Positions 28,540-38,061 of a stretch of DNA of 64,000 nt are shown in pieces. How positions within the stretch are numbered: position 1 is the stretch's first letter; every line of letters begins with the position of its first letter. The DNA is from Microscillaceae bacterium (GTDB lineage: Bacteria > Bacteroidota > Bacteroidia > Cytophagales > Microscillaceae), in the NCBI GenBank assembly GCA_011390205.1, contig JAABSX010000007.1, forward strand, positions 1-64,000, in the 5' to 3' direction. The notes beneath the pieces were generated by a model. That model searched no databases. It was not told the DNA's origin and saw only the letters and a list, made by a program, of their open reading frames with translations. Made by a program: the position numbers and the translations under genes.

Positions 28540-28708
28540 TGTCCCAAAAATCAAGCAGTGCCAACTGTTATTTTAATTTGGAATTTTTTTCTCACACCAC
28601 AGCCTATAAATTGCAACCTGTGGGCTATGGTGTGAGAACCACTCAGGCTTCAAAAAGATTAGTTTTCTGTTAGCCACACAAAGTTTTATTCAAAATACTT
28701 TTGGGACA
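28540..28708. repeat. Inverted-repeat element (MITE-like), 169 bp, with internal hairpin
   Basis: The ends are a perfect 10-bp inverted repeat, TGTCCCAAAA (28540-28549) and TTTTGGGACA (28699-28708). Inside is a strong hairpin, 28589-28604 with 28623-28638 (16-bp stem, one mismatch). The region fills most of the gap between the hydrolase and ccmF-like genes and contains no coding frame. It may be a small non-autonomous element; the internal hairpin could also end the hydrolase transcript. No target-site duplication is evident. Confidence 0.4.
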
Positions 28709-28841
28709 GACTCATTTAAATTTCAGGGATTCTCATTAAAACACTTGCCCACAAACAAAACTCATCTACAAAGAATTATTCTTTCACATTTTAGGTGTAA
28801 ATTTGCCTAGTTTTTATTTTAAGAGAAATTTTTTTTATAAA

Positions 28842-31439
28842 ATGATAAATATTTGGATAGGAAGCCTAGGGCATATGCTCGTCATTCTGGCATTTTGCTT
28901 TGCTTTTTTAAATACAGTAAGTTACGCTTTTGCGGCATATTACCAGAACCAAGACGATGTGCTGGCAAATTCTTGGAGAAAATACGCAAGATTTTCTTTT
29001 GGGCTTCACGGTATCTCAGTGATGGGTGTGGTAGCTGCCTTGTTTTTTATTATCTATAATCATCTCTACGAATACCACTACGCATGGAGTCATTCTTCTA
29101 ATAATCTACCTGTGTATTACATGATTTCTTGCTTTTGGGAGGGGCAAGAGGGGAGCTTTCTGTTGTGGATATTCTGGCATGTGGTCTTAGGCTTTATTCT
29201 TATTTTGACCAATAAGACATGGGAATCTCCTGTGATGACGGTGGTCTCGGCAGTACAGTTGTTTTTGACTTCTATGATACTTGGTGTAGTGATTTTTGGC
29301 TTGAAGATAGGTAGTGACCCTTTCATTTTGCTCAGAGATGCAATGCCTGAGATGCCTATTTTTCAAGTAGGCTCACCGATGTTTAATCCTGATTTTAGGC
29401 CTGCCGATGGCACAGGCTTGAACCCGCTTTTGCAGAATTACTGGATGGTGATTCACCCTCCTACTTTATTTTTGGGTTTTGCCCTCACACTGATTCCCTT
29501 TGCCTATGCCGTGGCGGGTCTGTGGCAGAAACGTTATGAAGCTTGGGTACGTCCTGCTCTGCCCTGGGCTTTGTTTGCGGCGGCTGTGCTTGGTTTGGGC
29601 ATTTTGATGGGTGCTTACTGGGCTTATGAGACCCTCAACTTTGGAGGATACTGGAACTGGGACCCAGTGGAGAATGCCGTTTATGTGCCTTGGCTTGTGT
29701 TGGTCGCATCTATTCATACGATGATTGCCTACAAGAAGAGCACCACAGCCCTCAAAGCAGCCTTGATACTTACGATGAGTACTTTCTTATTGATTTTATA
29801 CTCTACTTTCTTGACCAGAAGCGGGATTTTGGGAAATGCCTCCGTCCATTCATTTACTGATTTGGGCTTGTCAGGGCAGCTTTTACTTTATTTTCTTGCC
29901 TTTTTAGTGCTTTCCATCGTCTTGGTGATGTACCGTTGGAGAGCATTGCCTAGTTCTAAAGAAGAAGTAGAAACATATTCTAGAGAATTTTGGATATTTA
30001 TGGGTGCTACAGTGCTTTGTTTGGCTGGTTTTCAAGTATTATTGACCACTTCCATTCCTGTATTCAATGCTGTGGCAGAGGGGCTAGGTTTTGTCTCTAA
30101 CCTCGCAATGCCTGCCGACCAAATAGAACATTACACCAAATTTCAACTCTGGGGGGCAGTTTTTGTGGCTTTGCTCTCAGGCACAGGGCAGTTCTTTTGG
30201 TGGAAAAAAATAGATGCCAAAAGCCTACAAGCGGCACTCACATTGCCTGTAGTCATCACACTTTTGCTTTCTTCGGCTTTGATTGCCATCAGTGCAATGA
30301 GTAACTGGCAGTTTATTATTTTACTGACTGTCTCTGTCTATTCGGTGGTGTCTAACCTTACCATTTTGCTTTCACTTCTTCGCAAAAAAACCTACAAATT
30401 GGCAGGAGGCTCTATTGCACATATGGGCATCGCTTTGATGTTTTTAGGGATTTTGACCTCGGCAGGATACTCTAATGTAGTATCTAAAAATGCGTCAGGA
30501 CTTTTATTGTTTGACCCGAAAGCAAACCCTGACATCCCTACCAATGAAAATGAAGACAATGTCTTGCTGTGGCTCAACCAAGCAAACCGCATTCAAGATT
30601 ATGAAGTAACTTACAAAGGAGATTACATAGAAGCCAAAGGATTTCCTGGATACATCAAAAAATCATCCCTTGCACCCACAGATGACCCCTTCAAGGCTGT
30701 AGCTGCTGAGGAGATAAGTCATAAGAATAGACCTTATTTTAAAAGAGGGGATACACTCAATATCTATCCTGAGAATACTTATTACAGGGTAGAATACAAA
30801 GAACCCTCAGGAGATGTCTTCTCACTCTACCCAAGGGCTCAAGTAAACCCACAAATGGGGGGCTTATTGGCTTCGCCTGACATTCATAGAGAGTTGTCAA
30901 GAGATATTTATACGCATGTATCTTCCGTACCTGACCCCAATGAGCCACGACAATGGTCTGAGACTGAAGAGCATACCGTGTCTCTGAAAGATACTTTCTT
31001 TTTGAATGACTATGTGGCGGTGTTTGAAAGTCATCAGCCCATTACTTCCGAAGAGGTTATGCGGCTCACCTCTAATGAAACCAACGCCAACCCCGAAGAC
31101 ATAGGTATTCAGGCAAACCTCAGGGTGCTAGGCAAAGAGGGAGATTATACAGCCAAGCCTGTGTTTTTTATCCGTGCAGGAAGGGTAGGCGTGATGCCTG
31201 AGCTCATTCCTGAGCTAGGGCTGCGGATTTCTTTGAGCAATATCAATACAGATACAGGTCAATTTACCTTTGGTGTGAATACGACCCAGAAAGATTACAT
31301 CATCATGAAAGCCGTAGAAAAACCTTTCATTAACCTACTCTGGATGGGCACATTGATACTTATGCTTGGCTTTAGCATGGCGGTCTATCGCCGCTATACG
31401 GAGTTTAAGAAAATGAGAGACAAGGGAATGGAAGGCTAA
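28842..31439 (+). CDS. ccmF: Cytochrome c biogenesis protein CcmF/CcsA family
   Basis: An inner-membrane heme-handling protein of 865 residues from the ATG at 28842 (MINIWIGSLGHMLVIL). A TTG at 28803 would add 13 residues with no family support. About 15 spans are present, interrupted by a long periplasmic segment (about residues 580-820). The tryptophan-rich WWD heme-binding motif is intact: GGYWNWDPVENAVYVPW. VIHPPTLFLGF with its His, and SFWEGQEGSFLLWIFWH-like sequence earlier (CFWEGQEGSFLLW), match CcmF. It takes part in ligation of heme to apocytochrome c. No other ccm genes follow directly; the next gene is lycopene cyclase. Confidence 0.95.
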   Translation: MINIWIGSLGHMLVILAFCFAFLNTVSYAFAAYYQNQDDVLANSWRKYARFSFGLHGISVMGVVAALFFIIYNHLYEYHYAWSHSSNNLPVYYMISCFWEGQEGSFLLWIFWHVVLGFILILTNKTWESPVMTVVSAVQLFLTSMILGVVIFGLKIGSDPFILLRDAMPEMPIFQVGSPMFNPDFRPADGTGLNPLLQNYWMVIHPPTLFLGFALTLIPFAYAVAGLWQKRYEAWVRPALPWALFAAAVLGLGILMGAYWAYETLNFGGYWNWDPVENAVYVPWLVLVASIHTMIAYKKSTTALKAALILTMSTFLLILYSTFLTRSGILGNASVHSFTDLGLSGQLLLYFLAFLVLSIVLVMYRWRALPSSKEEVETYSREFWIFMGATVLCLAGFQVLLTTSIPVFNAVAEGLGFVSNLAMPADQIEHYTKFQLWGAVFVALLSGTGQFFWWKKIDAKSLQAALTLPVVITLLLSSALIAISAMSNWQFIILLTVSVYSVVSNLTILLSLLRKKTYKLAGGSIAHMGIALMFLGILTSAGYSNVVSKNASGLLLFDPKANPDIPTNENEDNVLLWLNQANRIQDYEVTYKGDYIEAKGFPGYIKKSSLAPTDDPFKAVAAEEISHKNRPYFKRGDTLNIYPENTYYRVEYKEPSGDVFSLYPRAQVNPQMGGLLASPDIHRELSRDIYTHVSSVPDPNEPRQWSETEEHTVSLKDTFFLNDYVAVFESHQPITSEEVMRLTSNETNANPEDIGIQANLRVLGKEGDYTAKPVFFIRAGRVGVMPELIPELGLRISLSNINTDTGQFTFGVNTTQKDYIIMKAVEKPFINLLWMGTLILMLGFSMAVYRRYTEFKKMRDKGMEG

Positions 31440-31566
31440 GAAGCGCTAATTTTGTTTCAGAAGATAAAGTAGTACTAGAGCTACAGATGGTCAAAAGTCT
31501 GTATATCAAGTACTTAGATTAACAGCAAGGGGTGTTTTACAGATCCTTGCTTACACAATAAACAAC

Positions 31567-32715
31567 ATGCACTACGATTACATATTTGCAGGCTCTGGAG
31601 GAGCAGGGCTGAGCCTAGTCTATCTAATGAGCAAGCACCCTGTCTTAAAGCATAAAAAAATACTGCTGCTAGACAAAGCCGTAAAAAACGAAAATGACCG
31701 AACTTGGTGTTTTTGGACTAAAAACCCGACAGCTTTTGATGAAATCATTCATCAACAGTGGGACAAGGTCTGGTTTCGTAGCCCTGCATTTACTGAGTGT
31801 CTGACGCTCAGCCCTTACCAGTATAAGATGATTCGGGGGCTAGATTTGTATGAGTTTGTGCAAAAAGAAATTCAGCAAAACCCCCACATCACCCAGAGAT
31901 ACGGCACAGTACAAGAAGTTAGAGATGGCGAAAACGGCGCACATGTTTGTTTTGAAGGGGAGATAATTACTGCCAATCTTGTATTTAACAGCATCCCTGA
32001 TGAGCAGCTCTTTTCGAAAAAAGGACATCATTACCTCAAGCAACATTTTAAGGGTTGGTTCGTGCGTACCGAAAAACCCATCTTTGACCCGAAAGTAGCT
32101 ACTTTTATGGATTTTAGGATTGAGCAAAAAGGAGAAGCCCGCTTCTTTTACCTGCTGCCTACCTCGCCTTATGAAAGCTTGGTGGAGTTTACTATTTTTT
32201 CTAAAAATCTACTAGAAAAAGATGCCTATATCGATGAGATAAAACACTATTTTAAAAATTACCTCCCTGACACTGCCTACCAAATCATAGAAGAAGAGTT
32301 CGGGGTAATCCCGATGAGTGATGCCCCCCTGTCCAGCCGTGGAGGGCGTTTTGTGCTGAATATAGGCACTAGAGGAGGGCAAACCAAAGCAAGTAGCGGC
32401 TTTACTTTCTTGAATATGCTCAAGCAAAATGAAAAAATCATAGAGGCACTTGTCCAAGAGAAAGATTTGAGCAAAATTGAGTTTCAGAAAGCAAGGTTTA
32501 AACAATACGATGCCATGCTGCTCAACCTGATTCAGTATGACCGCCTAGCGGCTAGAGAGGTTTTTGGGCGAATGTTTAAGCATCACCCTGTAGAGCGTGT
32601 GCTGCGGTTTTTAGATGAAGAAACACACTTTGCCGAAGAGCTACAGATTATGGCTTCTATGCCGCCTTTGCCATTTATCCATTCGCTGCTGCACAAAACC
32701 TTCCTGAAAGATTGA
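31567..32715 (+). CDS. crtY: Lycopene cyclase family flavoprotein
   Basis: A 382-residue FAD/NAD-dependent enzyme of the lycopene beta-cyclase family. The dinucleotide fold is YDYIFAGSGGAGLSLVYLM, then LLLDKAVKNENDRTWCFW, the family's hallmark. Later motifs are RFFYLLPTSPYESLVEFTIFS, EEEFGVIPMSDAPL, and IGTRGGQTKASSGFTFLNML. It should cyclise the ends of lycopene to beta-rings in carotenoid (for example zeaxanthin or flexixanthin) synthesis. No crtB, crtI or crtZ gene lies in the window, so the pathway is split in this genome. It follows the ccmF-like gene by 127 bp. Confidence 0.93.
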   Translation: MHYDYIFAGSGGAGLSLVYLMSKHPVLKHKKILLLDKAVKNENDRTWCFWTKNPTAFDEIIHQQWDKVWFRSPAFTECLTLSPYQYKMIRGLDLYEFVQKEIQQNPHITQRYGTVQEVRDGENGAHVCFEGEIITANLVFNSIPDEQLFSKKGHHYLKQHFKGWFVRTEKPIFDPKVATFMDFRIEQKGEARFFYLLPTSPYESLVEFTIFSKNLLEKDAYIDEIKHYFKNYLPDTAYQIIEEEFGVIPMSDAPLSSRGGRFVLNIGTRGGQTKASSGFTFLNMLKQNEKIIEALVQEKDLSKIEFQKARFKQYDAMLLNLIQYDRLAAREVFGRMFKHHPVERVLRFLDEETHFAEELQIMASMPPLPFIHSLLHKTFLKD

Positions 32716-32835
32716 GCCGAAGCAGGTTTTGAGTGCCTGATCAGACGCACATCACCTTCTGCTCTGTCTATAAGGCTGGTTTCTAGTGATTTCTGTGAAT
32801 AATTTTAACTATTTTACTCTGCAGCTTGTACGGTT

Positions 32836-32940
32836 TGTTATTCTGGAATCCGCTTTATTGCGTAGTCTTTTTTGTATCCTTCAGATTAAAAATCTTTTGC
32901 TCTGTAATCGGGATTTGCCCTTCCTTAGCGGCATCATAGG
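32836..32940. repeat. Dispersed intergenic repeat, copy A
   Basis: Copy A contains GCTTTATTGCGTAG and a T-run ending CCTTCAGATT, almost identical to copy B at 58591-58662. The outer ends also match (TGTTATTCTGG on the left; TTCCTTAGCGGCATCATAGG on the right). Copy A carries about 32 extra bases before the right end. It lies between the convergent lycopene cyclase and GHL10 genes. Confidence 0.6.
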
Positions 32941-32951
32941 TTTAATGATAT

Positions 32952-34493
32952 TTATTGCTCTATTTTCATAAAAGCAGGTTCACTTTCATTATGAAGGCGG
33001 TCCATTGCTGTGATGGCGTAGATATAGCCCTCGGAGCCAGCAGGTTTTTTTTCTACAAACTGTGTTTCTTTTTGAATACTGATGATGTTTTGGGCTTGCG
33101 CCGTATTGGGGTTTTCACTTGAGAGGAAGCGATAGATGATGTAATAATGCGCTGTTTGTCCGTCTTGGGCTTCTTGGGGCGCTTCCCATTTGAGTAGGAC
33201 ACGTTTTGGGGTGCGTATTTTGCGTAGGCTTTGGGGTGCATTGGGCGGGATGTCGTCTTTCCAAGGCATACTGGGGATGATGGCGGGCGTGGTGTAAAGC
33301 TGGTGGAGGCTGTCTGTGATGCCTCTTGGGTTATCCATTAGATTTTTAGCCCTGAAAAACACACTTCCTGATATTGCTGAAAAAGTACGATTAAGTCTGA
33401 TTTGGTTGGGTATTTCGGAGCTTTTATACCAGTTTTGATCTGTATCTTGGTTGATTTTATAGAAAGCTTGCCCCACATAAAGGTGTCTTCCAAAAGTATT
33501 TTTAGACCACCATTTGACCAGTGTAGCATAATCTGCCCTCGGATGCCCGATACTCCAGTAAAGCTGCGGTGCTACATAATCTATCCAGCCTGCTTCGAGC
33601 CAAGCCAGCACATCAGCCCCTAGGTAATCATAGCTTGGTTGCCCTGCTTCGGTGGCTGAGCCCCGTGGGTCATCGGAGAGATTTCGCCATACGCCCATGG
33701 GGCTTACCCCAAATTTTATGTGAGGTTTGTGCTGCTGCAGGCTGTCGTGTACCATTTTGATAAGCTGGCTTACATTGTGCCTTCTCCAGTCTGCTTTGTC
33801 TCCAAAGCCCTGCCCATAGCGTCTGAAGGTAGCTTCATCGGGAAATTCTTTTTTCCAAATTTTATAAGGGTAGAAGTAATCATCAAACTGCACTCCGTCC
33901 ACGTCATAGCGGCGGATTACATCCATAATCACAGAGAGGATATAAGCCCTTACTTCGGGCAGACCTGGGTTAAGCTGCTGGTGCTTGCCATAGGTTACAA
34001 GCCATTGAGGGCTGCGGTTGAGGAGTTTTTGGGCTTTTACATCACTTACTTCTGTGTTATAGACTACTCTGTAAGGGTTAAGCCAAACATGGATTTCCAT
34101 GTTTCTTTTGTGGCATTCGTCCACCAAAAAAGCCAGGGGGTCATAAAAAGGTTTCGGGGCTTGCCCTTGCTGCCCCATTAGCCACTCTGACCACGGCTCT
34201 ATGCTACTGGCATAAAAAGCATCGGCACTGGGTCTAATCTGAAAAATAACAGCATTCATTCCTTTTTTTTGGTGATAATCTAGGATATTGCGGAGCTCTT
34301 CTTTTTGCATTTCATTGCTCAGGCCGGGCTGCGAAGGAAAATCTTTGTTGTCTAGAGTAACTATCCAAAAAGCCCTAAATTCTCGTTTGGGTGTTTGGAT
34401 GCTTTGGGTGAATGTATGGGTTTGTGCATCTTGGCAAGAAGAAACAGGGATTAAAAGCCAAAGTAGAAAATACAAGATGAGGTTGGTGTTCAT
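32952..34493 (-). CDS. GHL10-type glycosyl hydrolase lipoprotein
   Basis: A 513-residue lipoprotein with a lipobox ending PVSSC (Cys20). Residues about 35-370 match the glycosyl-hydrolase-like family 10 (formerly DUF187): REFRAFWIVTLDNKDFPSQ, MNAVIFQIRPSADAFYAS, MEIHVWLNPYRV, YDVDGVQFDDYFYPY, and WIDYVAPQLYWSIGHP. The C-terminal 100 or so residues look like a fibronectin type III domain (PQSLRKIRTPKRVLLKWEAP, YIYAITAMDRLHNES). The family is thought to act on peptidoglycan or related glycans at the outer membrane. The length is normal. The next gene upstream is the permease, separated by a terminator. Confidence 0.92.
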   Translation of the reverse strand: MNTNLILYFLLWLLIPVSSCQDAQTHTFTQSIQTPKREFRAFWIVTLDNKDFPSQPGLSNEMQKEELRNILDYHQKKGMNAVIFQIRPSADAFYASSIEPWSEWLMGQQGQAPKPFYDPLAFLVDECHKRNMEIHVWLNPYRVVYNTEVSDVKAQKLLNRSPQWLVTYGKHQQLNPGLPEVRAYILSVIMDVIRRYDVDGVQFDDYFYPYKIWKKEFPDEATFRRYGQGFGDKADWRRHNVSQLIKMVHDSLQQHKPHIKFGVSPMGVWRNLSDDPRGSATEAGQPSYDYLGADVLAWLEAGWIDYVAPQLYWSIGHPRADYATLVKWWSKNTFGRHLYVGQAFYKINQDTDQNWYKSSEIPNQIRLNRTFSAISGSVFFRAKNLMDNPRGITDSLHQLYTTPAIIPSMPWKDDIPPNAPQSLRKIRTPKRVLLKWEAPQEAQDGQTAHYYIIYRFLSSENPNTAQAQNIISIQKETQFVEKKPAGSEGYIYAITAMDRLHNESEPAFMKIEQ

Positions 34494-34639
34494 AAAGGAA
34501 TTTGGATGTTTTTTTCAAATATACCCATTAGATTATATAAAATGAAGTGCTTGGTGTGATGCATCAAAAATAGTAGCCAAGAGGGTATGTGTTTTAAAGA
34601 AATCTAGCCCAGAGAATAAAGAGGGTTTGGTGCTTATCA

Positions 34640-34674
34640 AAAACTCCCTCACAGATGCTCTTTGAGGGAGTTTT
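34640..34674 (-). terminator. Intrinsic terminator after the amino-acid permease
   Basis: A perfect 12-bp stem, AAAACTCCCTCA (34640-34651) with TGAGGGAGTTTT (34663-34674), and an 11-nt loop. The A/T base makes it usable in either direction; the gene it serves ends at 34786 on the minus strand. Confidence 0.75.
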
Positions 34675-34785
34675 GCTTTATCTGCCCTTGTTGGAGTAAA
34701 GGAATAGTTGATGCTGTAGGCATCTAATTCACTTTTTTTTTGCAGTGAGGGCAGGCATGTGTGCTCATATTTTCAGGTGCATTTT

Positions 34786-36522
34786 TTATGCTTGAAATTC
34801 TTTTCGGAGTTTGCTGTGTTGGTAGCCAAAGCCAAAATAGATAATCAGCCCCACCAGCATCCAGAGTCCAAAACCTATCCAGTTATGCACGCCTAGCTCC
34901 GTCATGAGGTAAAAATTGGTCAATACACCCATAATCGGAATCAAAGATAGCTTTTTGGTCAGGCATTGGTAGCTGATAAATACAGCAGAGACATTAAATA
35001 TCCAGAGCGGCAGTCTGTGAAAGAAACTCATCCAGAGTCCTTCACCCATATCTTTAAAAGTAATGAAGGCAATGAGATTTTCTTTGTCATAGATGTATGC
35101 CATTGTCAAAGCAAAAAGCAGCAAAGCAGGCACAATGAATTGACTATTGATATAAGGCACTTTGAAGCGTGCGGAGCTATCATGATCTGGTGAAGTTTCT
35201 AAAAATAAAACTCCTGCCGAGACCACTGCAAAAGCAAATAAAGTCCCGATGCTTGTCAGGTCTGTTACTTCGGTGAGGTTCAGCACCAAAGCGGGGATAG
35301 CCACGAGCAGCCCCGTCGCAATGGTAGAGATATAGGGTGTTTTAAAGCGCGGATGTATCTTAGAGAATGCCTTTGGCAGTAGTCCGTCACGGCTCATGGT
35401 CATTAAGATACGGGGCTGCCCTAGCTGAAATACCAAGAAAACACTCGTCATCGCCACGATGGCACTCAGGGCGATGATGCCCGCCATAAAATTCAGATTA
35501 TTTTGCTCAAACACATAGGCAAGAGGATCACCTACGGCAAGTTTTTCATAGCTTACCATTCCAGTCAGCACCAAAGCAATCATGATATACAACACTGTGC
35601 AAATCACCAAGGCATAAATCATCGCTTTGGGCAAATCTTTTTGAGGATTTTCACACTCTTCGGCAGTGGTAGAGATGGCATCAAAGCCAATGTAAGCAAA
35701 AAATACTGCAGATACGCCTTGCATTACGCCCGTGATGCCATTGGGTGCGAAGGGAGACCAGTTTTCGGGCTGTATATAAAATGCCCCTACTATAATGACC
35801 ATCAGCACGACGGCTATTTTGAGCAAGACCATGATGTTTCCTACATTCTTAGATTCTTTGATGCCTATATAGACCAAGCTCGTAATCAAAACAGTAATCA
35901 ACAGGGCAGGAAAATCAGCAATCAAACGAAAACCTCCACCAAGACTGGGAGCATTTTGCCAAGCTGCAAAAGTCTCTTGCTCTGTGCGTGAAAGGCTAGA
36001 AAGCTCTATTCCAGAAGCTATTTTGGCACTTACAGCCTCAAAACCTCTTGAAGCCGAGAGATAGTCCATCGTCAGATATTCGGGGATATTGAGCCCCAAA
36101 CCTGACAAAAAACCTGTGAAATAATCAGACCAAGAAATGGCTACGGCTATATTGCCAATAGAATACTCCATCACCAAAGCCCAGCCCAGTATCCAAGCCA
36201 TGAGCTCACCAAAAGTGGTGTAGGCATAAGTATAAGCACTGCCACTAATCGGGATGGTGGAGGCAAACTCAGCATAACACAGTGCCGAAAATAAACAGGC
36301 GATCGCCGTAAAAACAAATAAAAAGACGACTGCTGGTCCGCCATTGAAAGAGGCATTGCCAATGGTGCTAAAAATCCCAGCCCCTATGATGGCAGCAATC
36401 CCTAGAGATACTAAATCTCTGAGTTTGAGGTTTTTATGAAGGTTTGCGCCTTCTGCGAGTTCGTTGCTCTTGATTTCATCCAAAATCTGACCAACATTCT
36501 TTTTGCGAAATAGTGAGTTCAA
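34786..36522 (-). CDS. Amino-acid permease, APC family (cationic-type)
   Basis: A 578-residue inner-membrane transporter with about 12-14 spans. The family signature is LGIAAIIGAGIFSTIGNASFNGGPAVV, with the unwound helix GIGAGIFSxxG. Other motifs are CYAEFASTIPISGSAYTYAYTTFGELMAWILGW-like sequence split across span 3, FAYIGFDAISTTAEECENP (consensus E-E-x-x-N-P), and GQPRILMTMSRDGLLP. A roughly 60-residue hydrophilic insertion lies between spans 4 and 5. It most resembles cationic/branched amino-acid permeases such as YfnA. It is monocistronic, with a terminator downstream and a divergent gene upstream. Confidence 0.94.
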   Translation of the reverse strand: MNSLFRKKNVGQILDEIKSNELAEGANLHKNLKLRDLVSLGIAAIIGAGIFSTIGNASFNGGPAVVFLFVFTAIACLFSALCYAEFASTIPISGSAYTYAYTTFGELMAWILGWALVMEYSIGNIAVAISWSDYFTGFLSGLGLNIPEYLTMDYLSASRGFEAVSAKIASGIELSSLSRTEQETFAAWQNAPSLGGGFRLIADFPALLITVLITSLVYIGIKESKNVGNIMVLLKIAVVLMVIIVGAFYIQPENWSPFAPNGITGVMQGVSAVFFAYIGFDAISTTAEECENPQKDLPKAMIYALVICTVLYIMIALVLTGMVSYEKLAVGDPLAYVFEQNNLNFMAGIIALSAIVAMTSVFLVFQLGQPRILMTMSRDGLLPKAFSKIHPRFKTPYISTIATGLLVAIPALVLNLTEVTDLTSIGTLFAFAVVSAGVLFLETSPDHDSSARFKVPYINSQFIVPALLLFALTMAYIYDKENLIAFITFKDMGEGLWMSFFHRLPLWIFNVSAVFISYQCLTKKLSLIPIMGVLTNFYLMTELGVHNWIGFGLWMLVGLIIYFGFGYQHSKLRKEFQA

Positions 36523-36680
36523 GCGTGTCTATGATTAGGGTTTGACTAAATTTAGCACGCAAATTACACGAAATCTGAGAATTAAACATTTCTTCAACTC
36601 CTTTTATCAAATATTTCTATCTCTCACAAAGATTTCTTACCTTTATAATTCAGTCAAGTCAATTAAAAATAGAAGCACTT

Positions 36681-37184
36681 ATGAAAAATATCATTGTTTT
36701 CTTTATACTCTTACTTAACACTTGTTTTTTTATTCAGGCACAAGACCTCAGCAGCCCTCAAGGATTTAAACTAGAGAAACCTTCAGACTACGCAAAATAC
36801 CACGATTACATCATAGAAGCTGCACAATGGCTCGAGAATACACCTCTCAACGAAGAAGTAGAAAAACGCCGTGCCATTCAGAATTTTGTGCAAAAATGGA
36901 CTGCTGGAAGCCCCTCTGTACGAGTCAATAAACAGGCTTTTATAGATATTTTCACGGAGAAAAACCCGAACTTGTTTCCCGTATTCTTAGCCGCTTGGGC
37001 AAGCTACCAAATACAACACCCAGAAGAAAAAAATCTTGACAAGCTCCATGCCATAGGACTGACTGCCATGAACAAGGTCTATCAAATGGGAGGAGCAAAA
37101 GAAGAAAAGTTTTTTAATAAATTAGCCCAGATTATCGCAGATGGCGACCTAGAGACTTGGGTAGGTTACCAGTTAGAACAGTAA
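36681..37184 (+). CDS. Exported hypothetical protein (167 aa)
   Basis: A signal peptide (MKNIIVFFILLLNTCFFIQAQ) is followed by an all-helical domain (YHDYIIEAAQWLENTPLNEEV, AIQNFVQKWTAGSP, PVFLAAWASYQIQHPEEKN, LHAIGLTAMNKVYQMGGAKEE). I do not recognise a named family. It lies 90 bp upstream of the metallopeptidase-like gene in the same orientation and is also exported, so the two may act together in the periplasm. Confidence 0.78.
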   Translation: MKNIIVFFILLLNTCFFIQAQDLSSPQGFKLEKPSDYAKYHDYIIEAAQWLENTPLNEEVEKRRAIQNFVQKWTAGSPSVRVNKQAFIDIFTEKNPNLFPVFLAAWASYQIQHPEEKNLDKLHAIGLTAMNKVYQMGGAKEEKFFNKLAQIIADGDLETWVGYQLEQ

Positions 37185-37274
37185 AATATACTGAATAAAA
37201 GTAGTTTTTTTGAGAAAAATATCCTATCTTTCAGAAAAACTATCTTTTTTAACCTTCATCCTAAATGTCTTAAT

Positions 37275-38033
37275 ATGTCTGAGATATCCCGATACACCCT
37301 CTATTTGGTCTTTTTTTGTTTTATTTTTTGTAGTATTTTGCCTCAAAATGCTGCTTCCCAAAATTTTACTCATCCGCTTGGCACTGTTTCAAAGCCAACT
37401 ACTCAAGCCTTAGAAAGTCTTTGGGAGATAGCACCAAAACAAGAAAAAACATCCCAAGATTTAGAAAAATTTGCTGCTAATAAAGTAATTCCTGAAACAC
37501 TCAAAAACGAAATTTTGGAAGCCCTTTCGTATTATCCTGAGCTAGAAAACACACACATAGATTTTCTGTTTTACAAAAATATCAAGGGCTCAGTGATGCA
37601 AGCCCAGCCCAAAATCAAAACGATGTGGTTTCGGAATAAATCCAAAAGAAGCTACAAAGTAAAAATAAGCAGACATCTGCACCTTGTGCACAGAGATATG
37701 AAAGTAGAGGAAGTGCCTCATGATGTCTTAGTAGGATGGATAGGGCACGAACTCGGGCATATCATGGATTACCGAGACCGTAGCAATCTTGCCATGGCTT
37801 GTTTTGGGGTAAATTATGTCTGCTCCAAGAGATTTTTAAGAAAAGCCGAACGAAATGCCGATAAATATGCCATCTCTCATGGTCTTTCGGATTACATCAT
37901 AGAGACGAAGCACTTTATCTTAGACCACGCCAAATTTCCGAAAGCCTATAAGGAAAAAATCAGAGAACTGTATATGTCTCCCGAAGATGTCATCGCGAGT
38001 GTAGAGGAAGTAGAGGAGCAAGAAGACGAGTAA
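37275..38033 (+). CDS. Exported zinc-metallopeptidase-like protein (HELGH)
   Basis: A 252-residue protein with a signal peptide (about residues 1-28, ending NAASQ). The central motif HELGH at residues 158-162 (GWIGHELGHIMDY) fits the HExxH zinc site of metallopeptidases. About 30 residues later, AERNADKYA offers Glu192 and Asp196, the spacing expected for the third zinc ligand of M48-like gluzincins. The C-terminus is very acidic (SVEEVEEQEDE). I cannot place it in an established peptidase family; a degenerate or chaperone-like role is possible. It converges on the lipase-like gene with 28 bp between stops. Confidence 0.75.
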   Translation: MSEISRYTLYLVFFCFIFCSILPQNAASQNFTHPLGTVSKPTTQALESLWEIAPKQEKTSQDLEKFAANKVIPETLKNEILEALSYYPELENTHIDFLFYKNIKGSVMQAQPKIKTMWFRNKSKRSYKVKISRHLHLVHRDMKVEEVPHDVLVGWIGHELGHIMDYRDRSNLAMACFGVNYVCSKRFLRKAERNADKYAISHGLSDYIIETKHFILDHAKFPKAYKEKIRELYMSPEDVIASVEEVEEQEDE

Positions 38034-38061
38034 GGATAAATTTGGGTTAAGATTTCCTCAA

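Noticed and set aside
33720-34181. 153-codon plus-strand open frame inside the GHL10 gene
   Set aside because: It lies wholly inside a well-supported gene on the other strand and carries no family signal.
35503-35991. 162-codon plus-strand open frame opposite the amino-acid permease
   Set aside because: His/Gln-rich mirror translation of transmembrane codons; typical antisense artefact.
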